Part shown: piece after piece, positions 1-10,628 of the stretch | Layout: the number at the start of each line of letters is the position of its first letter | How positions within the stretch are numbered: the stretch's first letter is position 1 | From: Pogostemon cablin | Lineage: Eukaryota; Streptophyta; Magnoliopsida; Lamiales; Lamiaceae | Assembly (NCBI GenBank): GCA_023678885.1 | Contig: CM042982.1 | Coordinates: 7,936,001-8,000,000 of the forward strand | DNA length: 64,000 nucleotides | Reading direction: 5' to 3' | Program-made: the position numbers and the translations under genes | The notes under the pieces: generated by a model | The model's input: the letters and a program-made list of their open reading frames with translations, nothing else | Database searches by the model: none | Told to the model about the DNA's origin: nothing

Positions 1-834
1 CTAATCAATTTCGAACATTGAACGAACTATCCATTTACACGAGTCGAGTCACTCACACTCCACCAAGGACGTGTTCAAAAGATCACCGCAGAACCCTCTG
101 CACTTGACCTCTTCTTGGTCGAGTAAGAGCACTCAGGTTGTGTTGGTGCCGACACCCAACCACGTCTTTTGATTCACTCCTGATTCACCCTAACTATAAA
201 TACTATTGTTTTGAAATCCGTGAGCAGCCGATTTCTGATTGATTTTTCACAAAAACAACACCTACTCTTCTCTCCATTGTTTACCTTCTTCCCCAATTCA
301 CTCATTCATCAAATTTCACCAATTCCATTCATACATTCACTAAATTCCTTCATCGCTCATTCCATTTGATCAAGGAAGCATTGGAGATAGAAGATAGAGG
401 TTCCAAGTGAAAAAATTCAAGGGGAACATTTATTTTATTTTGTAATTTTCTTTGGTTTATTCATTGCATCTCTTAGAGCAATTTATTTAGTTATATTTGA
501 TACTATGTTAGGATAATCTCCTATGTGAGATTAGCTTCATGATTAGTTTTGGAAATTTTAGTTTTTATATAATTTAATTCTTATCTGAATGGACTTTAGG
601 CAATATCTACTATAGAGTGCTTAATTACTTGTTCTCTATGTTTAATATGTATGGTTAATTATCTATAGCTTGTGGTTAGAATGAGAGTTCAATTATGTGC
701 TTTAAAAATTATTTGAATCATTTCATCATATAGGTCATGTACATTAATGTGAGTAAGTTAGAGATGACCTCTTAAATTTAGAACATCTCGTTGGCCTAAT
801 CGAGAGGTTGGCTGAGTAGGTGAAGGAACCAAAG
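1..834. other. no gene recognised; promoter- or LTR-like start
   Basis: No open frame resembles a protein. A TATA-like TATAAATAC near 196-204 is followed by a pyrimidine-rich, CA-rich leader-like stretch to about 420. Just upstream, the words GGTGCCGACACCCAACC (about 146) resemble what is often seen in plant Ty1/copia LTRs. It could be a truncated LTR or the 5' region of a gene whose body is missing. Neither is demonstrated. Confidence 0.25.
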
Positions 835-838
835 CCAT

Positions 839-1288
839 AGTGGAACATAGTACAAAGAAAGGGAATATTATCTATGCTCAATACCTTCTAAAGGAATTCG
901 TAGAGACATTGGTACCTAATGGGAGGTGTTCTCTTTGGAGTTGATCTTAAATGCCATTTAGGAATTTTGTAAGGATCTACACATTTTGTATCTCGAGAAG
1001 GAACTTAGGAAGCAATAATGATCACCTATTATAATATCTCACATCGGTTCCACAAGCAAGCATAGTGGAACATAGTACAAAGAAATGGAATATTATCTAG
1101 GCTCAGTACCATCTAAAGAAATTCATAGACATTGGTACCTAATGGGAGGTGTTTTCTTTAGAGTTGATCTTAGGTGCCATTTAGGAATTTTTGTAAGGAT
1201 ATACACCCTTTGTATCTCGAGAAGGAACTTAGGAAGCAATATTGATCACCTGTTATGATATCTCACAATCAGTTACCCAAGCAAGTGG
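839..1288. repeat. 225-bp tandem duplication (two units)
   Basis: The block beginning TGGAACATAGTACAAAG near 841 recurs at 1066, and the match runs for a full 225-bp period with scattered substitutions. Each unit ends with the first ~37 bp of the TRIM-like LTR described next (near 1026 and 1251). The duplication therefore copied an already inserted LTR end. Confidence 0.85.
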
Positions 1289-1673
1289 GGAAGGACATAT
1301 AAGTGGGGGTCAACCCTTCACCTTCAGCCATGATTTTGGGTGAAGTTAGGGCTCCCTAACGCCCTAACTTATATATCTAATAATTTGGTTCGACCTGTCA
1401 GATTTGGATGGGCCATGGGAAGGGGATGCCCAATGATGAGCCCAGGGGTTGCCACCCCGGATGTGGACCTTGGGGGGTTGCAACCCGGAGTTGTAGGCCT
1501 TGGCGTATGGGTTGTCATCCGGAGTGTGCCATCTATGGACTTCCGGTTCGAAAGGGGATGGATTGTTATGATACCTCACATCGGTTCCACATGCAAGTGT
1601 GGAAGGTCATATAAGTGTGGGTTCAGCCATAGTTTTAGGTGAAGTGAGGGCTCCCTAGCTTATATACCTAACA
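1251..1673. mobile_element. TRIM-like miniature LTR retroelement, copy 1
   Basis: Two direct repeats, 1251-1382 and 1564-1673, both start TGTTATGATA and share TCTCACA/CCTCACA, the CATATAAGTG block and the GGGCTCCCTA block. The second ends CTAACA, giving TG...CA ends. They flank about 180 bp without coding capacity. A purine-rich tract (AAAGGGGATGGA) lies directly before the second repeat, as expected for a polypurine tract. TTTGGTTCGACC directly after the first repeat is in the primer-binding position, but I cannot assign its tRNA. The LTR length of about 110-130 bp and total of about 420 bp fit terminal-repeat retrotransposons in miniature. A second copy lies near 34.3 kb. Confidence 0.7.
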
Positions 1674-2343
1674 CCCCTATGCCATGTCCATGATAGATTA
1701 GAATTAGTTGCATGATTTCCTTTTTTTCCATGCATGATTGTTGCTATTCTCATCGGTTCATCATTTGGAATTCACTCATACTTGTATATCTATCCTATAT
1801 TTTATTTCTTGCATTGCTTTATTTGTATTTCTTTGCATGCTTATACATCCTTTCTTCCGTCGTCCTTTTAAAATCACAATAAGCATGAGATTTCTTAGAC
1901 TCTTAAAACCTTGATTTCCATGGTTCGATAATTTAACTTGAACATCTCTTGCGTCAAAAGAAAATATGCATCAAGTATCAAGAGAGTTTTAAGTTTTAAT
2001 CATAACTCTTTAGATTTATTATGCTTGCTTTTTCTGAAGTGAGCAGCTGCTGGTACTTTATTGTACACCAAACGACAATAAAGACTGATTTTAAAAAGTC
2101 AACTGTGAACTTCCAAAATGACATTGACTGACAAAGTTAAGACAGCACAAAGCACTTAATATGGGAAAAGTAGAGTGAAAATATTATAATGGCAAAAGAC
2201 ATTTATTAGCGAATCTTGAAGCATCAAGTTGTTGACAACCTTGTCAAGGAAAAATGACATTTTCTAAGCGTAATTAATAAAAAGGTTAAGAGACTATGGA
2301 TTACCTGGATAGATAAACATAATCAGGGATCACTAACAAAAGG
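1674..2343. other. intergenic, 3' side of the SAWADEE gene
   Basis: No coding signal or recognisable element. The right part (about 2050-2343) probably contains the 3' UTR of the minus-strand gene that ends at 2344. Confidence 0.4.
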
Positions 2344-5300
2344 CTATCTACCGTAAATCCTTGTTTCTTCGAGAGCTAGCTTCTTGCAAAGTTGTGATTC
2401 TTGATTCATAAATTCAACGAATAAGTCTTTTAACTGTTTTGCTCTCCTGTAAGATTCAGTTCCTGACCGAACTACTTTTAGTTCTTCTTCGGTTCTTCCA
2501 AATTTATTGTCATCCTGCGAGGAAATGAAATGGGATATCACTAGATTTTGGAAAGAGATATAATAGGAAGGACAGGAGGATCAATATTGGGGAAGAGTAA
2601 GAGCATGTAAAATATGCATGCATGCATCACTGCTTAATAAAATCTAATGCCACGTGTAAACAGGTTGGACAGCAAGTTCATCATTGCAAAACCATAACAA
2701 CAGGCATATCTGCATTCTTTTTCTATCCTTTTAGAAGCCTGTAAAGTAATAAAATGGAAATATATTCAGCTCTTTCCATGATATGTTCCAGAACCAATGA
2801 TAATTTACCAGTTTTACCAGTGCTTTTGGAATCAACTCTCGTATATTCACTCCAAATGTTCCCGCCAATGCTTTATCTGTGACTACCCATGGCCTGCATA
2901 AGAATATAGTTGATGCAGCTAGTTACCATTAAGAAAGCAAAACCTGTAAACCCAAAGTATTAAAAAGCTTGCATAAAAGTACCAGTAGATCAGTTCAAAA
3001 GTTTGAGAAACTAAACATTGGATGATGTGCATGGGAAAGATTACTTCACAGAAAAATGCCAGCGAAGTAGCAACAAGTCAATGAGTTTCAAATCATCTCC
3101 AAAATTTCAAAAAGTTGCAATACAAATTTGTGCTCAGAGAACATTATAATTATTCTTCTCATCCCTGGTATGGTGGTGGGACAATAAAGGTGCTTTTAAG
3201 GATTTATTTTCTTTAAATTCTCTGAATCGATCTGCTGAAGAGAAGAAGTGTGATTAGCACATGGTTAAGAGTGCATGTGATTCGATAATATCATTACATC
3301 CTAAGTCGCACAACTGTCCTCATATAATTTTATGATTACCACCTTGACAAGGTACTTAAATCAATGGATATAAAGAACTTTTGGACACGCATTAGAAGGC
3401 ATTTAGATTGAACAGTTCCTTTTGAATCAGAACAGAATTCTCAATTCTCAGATTTGAAGCAAATTAAAGGAAGACGAAGAAGAAATCATTATCTGCGGGA
3501 AATAAGGGTGTCACTAGAGAGTACAATTCCATTTCTTTATACCAATCACATTCTTTCTCAATTGAGTATAGTAGGATACTATAGTACAACAAACTTCATA
3601 AAAAAATTAAAACAAAATAAAAAGTTTTCAAATAAGCATATCCCTTCACAAAAAGCAATCATATTTGAAAACAGTTGACCTCACAACTTGGTAAATGACA
3701 CCAACCAGCCCATACTGCTACTAAGACAGAACTTGTTTCTCAACAGTGACTAAATTGCAGCAGATTTAAACTCAACACAATAATCAATACGTTCGACAGA
3801 AGGAGAAAATGAGAAGTTGAAAACTCTTGGAAAGATTAGATAATAAGGTGATGACATTTGAGTCAACCTAACAATAGATTTAAAATCCAACCAAAGTCAT
3901 AATGCAGTAAGCAGAGAGGAAAAGAATTAGACAAATATTTTTAGAACTACTCTCCAATGGGTATTTTTTCCTGAGGTTTTTAGGAGATTAAATAATGAAA
4001 ATAGTGAAATGCAAAGAATAAGTAAAACTCAAGGAATCTTCTTATTATTTTCATATTTAAGCATAAAAATAACATTGTCAAACAATCTACATAGATATAT
4101 TTTCCTTTTATTATGTGGAAATCAATCTTCCAAATATCAATTCAAGCAGCCACTGATAGGTCGTACAGCCTGAACATGGTACACACACTGATGTTCAACA
4201 TATCAGTTTTCTCTAGGAGAAGTACTGAGAATTGAAATTTTTTTAGAATGAGAGAAATAAGTTCAAATAGTTGCTCTCTGAATAAGATCAAATTAGCATT
4301 TTAGCAAGGGTAAAAAAATGATTGTCCAGGAATTATGCAACCAATTCCTATGGTTTCACTGTGCGACAAAATTAAATCATTCAAATGATCTAAGTCATTT
4401 AACAGCAGGCATCCACTTTTAATTCCCTAATTAAACTGTCTTTCACTTCCAAAGACTCAATCAATGATAATTTATCCTCCAAAAGACCCTGCCCCACATG
4501 CATGCTCAAAATCAAATTCTATTTAATATGAAGATTTGATGATGGTCATAACTCATAATCAACCGGAACGAAGTATTCACATTTACTGAATCAATAGAGA
4601 AATAGAAATTTGAACATTTCAGATAAAATTATACAGCTAAGAAAACATAATTCCCAAAAGACTACCTTCCCCTTGAAGACACAATTAAGTGGTCAGGACT
4701 GTCCAGGAAATCATATATAATCCGAATCTTCTTTTGGCAGTCCGTCAGGATGGCTCCTCTTGCAAACGGGTCAGACAACCGTCTTGGAAATACGTATGCT
4801 TCAGTCAAATAGGTAGTTTGCTTGTAGATGAAGTTCTTGATTGATGATCGGGTTACGTCTTTCTCCAAGTTATATACAATTAACACGCAACGATCATCAG
4901 CAGTGCAACATTTTGGTCCCATATCTTTATCTTGATCTGCCAGTTGATTATAATTGTAAACACTCCCTGAATCTGTCATACAAAAACAAGAAAAACATAA
5001 AGAGGAAGAAAACACAAAATAAATACAAATTATGAGATAGTCATCCTAAATGAACTTTCTGTTTATGCATACCAAGCTTCTCACAATAATGTGCGAATGC
5101 ACCTATACTGCACAGCACAAAAATGATCTTCTATTAAGATAACAAAATTTTACTGTTCATGCATCGTGCAGCTTCTTGCAACGTATTATAAACGTGCCAG
5201 TGCACCAATACTGCACAGCACATGATTTTCTCTTTAAATATTACAAATGTTTAATGACTGGACACCTATGCATTTAGATGGTACTCAGCATTTAATGGGA

Positions 5301-7243
5301 CAAAAAGAACATAAAATAAATAAATAAGAGCAGACCTTCAATTCTCAACGATTTTCTTTTGATCTCCTGCAAGTAGATTGAACAATCAATTACCAACAAT
5401 GAAAGAAGATAAGAAAACAGGGGCGTTTAGGAATTCAACATTATGTATTACCAGGGGACTACTTCGGGATGATTTTTTTTTCTTTTTTACAGATGCGCGG
5501 CTAGCATTTTTGGATGCTGAGTCAACACTGCCAGAAGCTGAGATAGAGTTGAAAGATTTGATCCTCCTCTTGGCCATTTTTGCAAAGGCAAATATTCTAG
5601 GATCGATTTCGTCATTAGCTTCCACAATGCACATACTTCCAATGTTAGCAGCAGTTGTAGTGCCCTGACAACGTCCATGTTTCCAGAATAGCACGAAGGT
5701 GCACAAACATTCCTCGTTACCACCAGCAAATGAATGTGGCTGGCGGCTCACCTACCAAATACAGGATAAAGCAAAATGATGTGATTTAGGAATTAGAGAA
5801 CCAAAAAACACGAAATAAAAACAGCAGATCTCCATAAAAGGTCATCAAGATCTTTGTTTCAGATATATAGTGTTACCTATTTCAAATAAAGCTTCGACAG
5901 AACCTTAAATGTCTAGTTTAGCCTTGAAATATTTTAATTATAAATATTTAATGCAATGGATCTCTATATATACTAGATATCCAATTTAGAGAAATGAAAT
6001 ATGAAAAAGATACTAAAAAACATAAGCACAAGCTTTACATTTATGAACATTGAAAGATGCAGACCATGATATGCTACCTCCTTCCCACATTACAGTTATC
6101 CTTAAACTTCCGTGCTTGGTGGAGAAGAAGCGAACAAAGGTACAGTTTTCATCCGTCCCACATTAAACTTCACCACCCAAATCCCAACCTTAAAAGTACA
6201 CCTATCCTGAATGCTCCAGAGTGGCAACCATAAGGATCCAAATATCATTTGGACATGGCTAGACTATATGGGGGTTAAATATAAAGTTACACAGCAAAGA
6301 AACTGTCAATAGCAAAAGTTACCACTATGTTTGTTTTTGGTTTTGAAATCCGGTTTTTTGTTTTCAAAATATAAGCCAAGTTTCCAAAACCAGCCCTATA
6401 TACAACTACAAACTCTATCAACCCCTAACTCACGAACCCTTTTATACATTATCTCTCATCTTTATACATTATCTCTACTCAATTAGTACTCTTTCTCTCT
6501 CTCTCTCCTTTCACATCCATTAATACACTTTTACAAATACTTCCAAACATCTCTTACATAATGATTTGATACAAAGTTAAAATTTACCCTACCAAAAACC
6601 TCTAAACAAACATTCACTACTATTCACTTGTTTTCAAAACTCAGGTAAACTGAAAACAAACATAACACCTTTTTTTTTCCCAAATGAGACCATAATTCTC
6701 TGCTCATACACCGATGTAAATGTTCGTAGTTAAGAAACACAGATACACAGTTTTTCTCACAGTCATCCACTTCAAATAACAGCGTATTCTCCGGCCAACA
6801 ATTTTAGAATGCAGGAGCCAAACAAAACTTAGAATGAAAACTTTACCAAAAACAGAAAAGGAAAGAGATAGAGGGAAGCAACGCACCGCCTCGACAACGG
6901 CGTCGTAAAACCTGAGATCATCGTCGCCGATCCCATGAGAAGCGCAAACGGTGGTTCCAATGGAGAGCGCGCCGCAATCATGGTCCTGCAACTGCCGCGA
7001 AACAGGTCGGAATCGCGCCACCAACTCCTCCACTTGGGCCTCCGTCTCGAAGCGGGAAGCGGAGAAAACTACCACGTAATCCTCCGGCGAGCAGGAGCAA
7101 TTGACGGTGAGAGTCTGGGCCTCGGCGTCGAGTACGACGTGCACGCTGTACCAAGCATCGTCCTCGTCAGCCCTGTACTCTAGGTCGTACAGTGAAAACA
7201 TTCGCTCCGATTGCTGTTCATTCTCCGATATCTCGTCTGCCAT
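2344..7243 (-). CDS. SAWADEE-domain protein (chromatin reader-like)
   Basis: Six coding exons on the minus strand, in transcript order: 7243-6887, 5751-5452, 5366-5336 (31-nt microexon), 4972-4666, 2893-2809 and 2514-2344. All have GT-AG introns and matching phases, giving 416 aa. The start is the ATG at 7243 (MADEISENEQQ); the longer upstream frame is not protein-like. Residues 15 to about 165 resemble the SAWADEE domain, including the ADEDDAWY word near residues 24-31 and FYDA near the end of exon 1. In exon 2, PHS followed by EECLCTFVLFW places His125, Cys134 and Cys136 where the zinc-binding H..CxC of SHH1-type SAWADEE domains lies. Known SAWADEE domains bind histone H3 tails in RNA-directed DNA methylation; that role is inferred here. 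There is no homeodomain. A basic KKKKK stretch follows the domain, then a second conserved region (exons 4-5, 'VLIVYNL...VSSRGRPWVVTD') of unknown function that looks RRM-like. Intact; nuclear location is likely. Confidence 0.9.
6327..6672. repeat. MITE-like insertion in intron 1 of the SAWADEE gene
   Basis: The left end ATGTTTGTTTTTGGTTTTG is mirrored at the right end by AAAACAAACAT (TIR of roughly 11-20 bp). The interior is non-coding and AT-rich. The superfamily is not certain because the target-site duplication is unclear. Confidence 0.5.
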
Positions 7244-8419
7244 GGCTGCATGCGCAGAGAGAGAGAGAGTGAGTGGGGGATGGGCAAATGCAATGCGCAG
7301 GTTGGCAGGGGAAGAATCGAAAGACGACAGTTTCTTCAGTGAGACGCTGAGAGCGGAAAGGCCAAAATTGAAACTCTCCTCTTTTTTTATCGACTCCACC
7401 TGATTTTTTCGTCCTTCATATCCTAAGCCTTGCCTTGGGTTGTAAAAATGAGTCTTACTTTTGCGTTGTCTCATACTCCATATTCCAAGCAAAATTTGAA
7501 ATATTTCTAATTTCTTGGATCATAAAAATACTCCACTACTTCGGCGTTTACTAAGAGACCTATAATTGTGTAAATTAGATTTATGGTGTAAATTCTAGTC
7601 CCTTTTAATTTTATTATACCTATTGTGATTCTTTTTCAAATTTATTATACCTATCTAATGTTAGGGTTTAAATTAAAAGATAATCACAACATTTACACCG
7701 TAAATCCGGTAAGAAGATTAAGGAGTATACTCTCTCTATTGGAGTAAGTTTCTTTTTTACACGTAAATTAAGAGATATAATATTTAATGTGTAGTGAGAT
7801 GAGATATATAATATTTAATGCGAAGTGTGTAGTTTTATTAGTGTCGTGTGCATCCTTATATAGAATAAATAATTGTTTTACGTGATCCAACTTGATTAAA
7901 AAGGAAATATAAAACTTAACTTGTAATAATCAAAATGGAAAACGTAAACTTTAAAATGAGAGAGAATAAGTATTATTTAGAGAGAATAAGTATTATTTAA
8001 TGTGTATATAAGGATAAATAATATTTTGATGTTTAATAATAAGTGTAACTATTATTATGAAACATAAGTAATAAATAAAAATATTGGGAACATTAAAAAT
8101 TAAATGAAGAGCAGTATTTTGATTAAACTTATTCACCAAATTAAATTTTTTGCACATTAATTAATGAATATAATATTTGATGTGTAGAAAATAAAAAATA
8201 ATAATTTAATGGAGTATATAATAGTAGGTGTAACTAGAACTAAGTAATGAATAAAAGTATTGGGAACAATAAAATGAAAGCTGTACTACTTGCTCACCAA
8301 ATTAAATCCGTGGAACCGTGAAAAATCTACTAATATTTAGTATTTTTTGTTTTTTTCAATTTTTTTTCTTTTTATTTTTTTTCTTTATTTATTTTATTTT
8401 AAAAATATAATTGTAACTT
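7244..8419. other. promoter side of the SAWADEE gene and AT-rich spacer
   Basis: 7244 to about 7400 holds a GA/CT-rich leader (GAGAGAGAGAG at 7257) that probably represents the 5' UTR and promoter of the minus-strand gene. From about 7500 on the DNA is very AT-rich with short duplications (AGAGAATAAGTATTATTT twice near 7963-8000). No gene is seen. Confidence 0.4.
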
Positions 8420-8810
8420 CACATTAGTGATTTAGAGAATACTTAATCCTATTAGTTTAGGACATATTTTAGCCTTAAGATTTATGGTATATTACTTTTA
8501 ATGGTTTATAGTATATTTTATTTCTAATGGTTTACAGTACCCGTAGAATTTAGGGTATATTTGTAATTTTACATTCATATAGGGTCTAATATATTCCTTG
8601 TGTTTAGAGCATAATTCACCCTCGCCCATTCTAATATGATATATTTCACCCTTATAGTTTATGATATAATTGTAATTTACTCTCATTATTTAGATATATT
8701 TCTCTCCTAAAATTTAGGATTTATAATATAATTGTAATTTTATTATTATGTTTAAAGTGTATTTCATTCTTATAAATTAGGATTTATGATGTAATATTAT
8801 TGATTATACT
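8420..8810. repeat. degenerate tandem repeat, AT-rich
   Basis: The words TTTAGGGTATAT, GATTTATGGTATA and ATAATTGTAATTTT recur about every 50-70 bp with many changes, for example near 8455, 8480, 8545, 8660, 8710 and 8780. This is an old decayed minisatellite-like array without coding content. Confidence 0.55.
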
Positions 8811-8984
8811 ACATTAATTAGTATGTGAGTAGTGATAGGGTCACATATTTTTTCAAATTATTTGGTGGGGAAGTTTCCATCAAAATTGATCTCTTAAATG
8901 AAATATAAAGTGGGCGTCGGGAAAGATTAAAAAAAAAAATATGACTCCCTATTCCACGAGATGTTCTCTATAGTCCATATTATA

Positions 8985-9395
8985 AAACGGAGCGACTTTT
9001 TAATAGTCACTATTAACTAAATACAATTTTAAATAGACACATCTGTTAAGAATAATTTTTACTAGCCACTATTTAGTGGACTCCCCAAATTACCCCCATA
9101 ACTGTCAGATAAAGGACGAAAATAAAGGGATCATCATCATGTTAATTTTTACTGCAGTAAATAGGGTCGGTGGACCACATTTAAAATTCGGAGCGATTTT
9201 TTAATAGCCACTATTGACTAAGTACAATTTTAAATAGTCACGTTTGTTAAGAACAATTTTTACTAACCACTATTTAGTGGACTCCCCAAATTACCCCCAT
9301 AACTTTTAGATAAAGGACGAAAATAAATGGGCCATCATCATATCAGTTTTAACTGCAGTAAAAGGGGTGGGTGGACCACATTTAAAGTTTTAAAA
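8985..9395. repeat. 201-bp tandem duplication (two units)
   Basis: CGGAGCGA near 8989 and 9190 starts two units that match along their length, including the word TTTAGTGGACTCCCCAAATT and TGGACCACATTTAAA at each unit's end. It is non-coding and directly precedes the transposon-gene remnant. Confidence 0.85.
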
Positions 9396-9479
9396 TTTTT
9401 CAAATTAAAATTTTGGATGTGGGTTGGTGGGGTATATCATTAACATCATTTTTATTCCAAATTTCTTTCTTCTCTCTCA

Positions 9480-9655
9480 TCTTTCGTCCAACGTCCTCTC
9501 TCTTCCTCTCTCCCTTTCGTCCCAAAGCACACTGAGTAGTGCCACCCATTTGTCGTCCCCATCACATTCAGTCTCTCTTTTCCATCTACCGGAATAGGCG
9601 TTTCCCGACGAGGTGGATTCTAATGAATTTTTGAAATGGCAAATTTTTCGGTATG
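9480..9655 (+). other. probable first exon of a transposon-type gene
   Basis: A pyrimidine-rich leader (CTCTCTCTTCCTCTC) leads into an open stretch ending TTTTTCG|GTATGT near 9650, a good donor site. The matching acceptor TTTGTGCAG lies at about 10621-10629. The intron between them would contain the minisatellite. The coding frame is uncertain. Confidence 0.35.
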
Positions 9656-9914
9656 TATAAAAGCAGTTTTATTTGCATTTCTAAATTGTGAGTTATTTGT
9701 TTATAATGTTTCCTACATTGAGTTTGTAGTACTTGTTTTCGAGGATACAACGTACATTGTGTGTGATTTTGTTCATTTGTGTAAAATGTGAATTAATTGT
9801 GTATAATATTTCGTACATATTGTGGTTTGGAAATGTAATGTGTTGAATGTGACTTAATTGTGTATACATCAATTTAGAATGTAGGACCGCAGTGGGGGTG
9901 TTTCTTTTTTTTTA

Positions 9915-10495
9915 ATTTTTTGAAAATGTTGGTTGGCCGAATAGGGCTTTGTGGTAGACCAAATAGAACAAATATGTAGGCCGAATAGAACAAGTGTAGT
10001 CCGAATAGAACAAAGTGTAGAAGTATTTTTTTGAATTTTTTGGAAATGTTGGTTGGCCGAATAAAGCTTTTTTGTAGGCCGAATAGAACAACTCTGTAGG
10101 CCGAATAGAGCAATGGTATGCCGAATAGAACAAAGTGTAGGTGTGTATTTTTTGGAATATTTGGAAATATTGGTTGGCCGAAAAGAGGTTTTTATAGACC
10201 GAATAGAACAAATGTATTGGCCGAATAGAACAAGTGTAGGCCGAATAGAACAAATTGTAGTTTGAATAATGTGATAGCACTTACCTTGGATGAATAGAGC
10301 ATATTTGGTAGGTCGAATAGAGCAATAGTGTAGGCCGAATATATCAAGTTTAGGCCGAATAGAGCAAAGTGAAGTGGGAATAATGTGATAGCACTGACCT
10401 TGGCCGAATAGAGCAATTTCTGTAGGCCGAATAGAACAGCGTGTAGGCCGAATAGAAGGAAAAGTAGGCCGAATAGAATAAATGATTGAGTGTGC
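9915..10495. repeat. GGCCGAATAGAACAA minisatellite with ~118-bp higher-order units
   Basis: About two dozen copies of an 18-24 bp module (core GTAGGCCGAATAGAACAA) are arranged in higher-order units of about 117-120 bp. Three units share the leader TTTTTTGGAAATGTTGGTTGG (near 9915, 10033 and 10150). Two others share ATAATGTGATAGCAC (near 10265 and 10379). The module lacks stop codons on the minus strand, so several long minus-strand frames stay open across it. Those are a by-product of the repeat and not genes. Confidence 0.9.
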
Positions 10496-10628
10496 CAATA
10501 TTTGTTCAGTTGCTGCAATGAACTTATTGTTATTTGATATAATTATGAAGTAAGCTGGTTGAATTGATGCAGAGTACATCTATCTGATGTGTGTTACATA
10601 TTATTTAGCAAAAAATTTAATTTGTGCA

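Noticed and set aside
1340..1642. 100-codon plus-strand frame
   Set aside because: It spans the interior and second direct repeat of the TRIM-like element; composition and context are non-coding.
1251..1673. Cassandra-type TRIM carrying 5S rRNA
   Set aside because: No 5S rRNA promoter or body sequence is visible in either copy.
6935..7403. Plus-strand frames of 82 and 100 codons
   Set aside because: Antisense shadows of exon 1 and the leader of the SAWADEE gene.
9915..10495. CRISPR-like spaced repeats
   Set aside because: Modules vary in length and sequence, the 'spacers' are themselves repeated, there are no cas genes, and the window is plant nuclear DNA.
9869..10579. Long minus-strand open frame (236 codons) rich in SIRPT and ALFG words
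   Set aside because: It is created by the tandem GGCCGAATAGAACAA module, which lacks minus-strand stops; overlapping frames are open at the same place.
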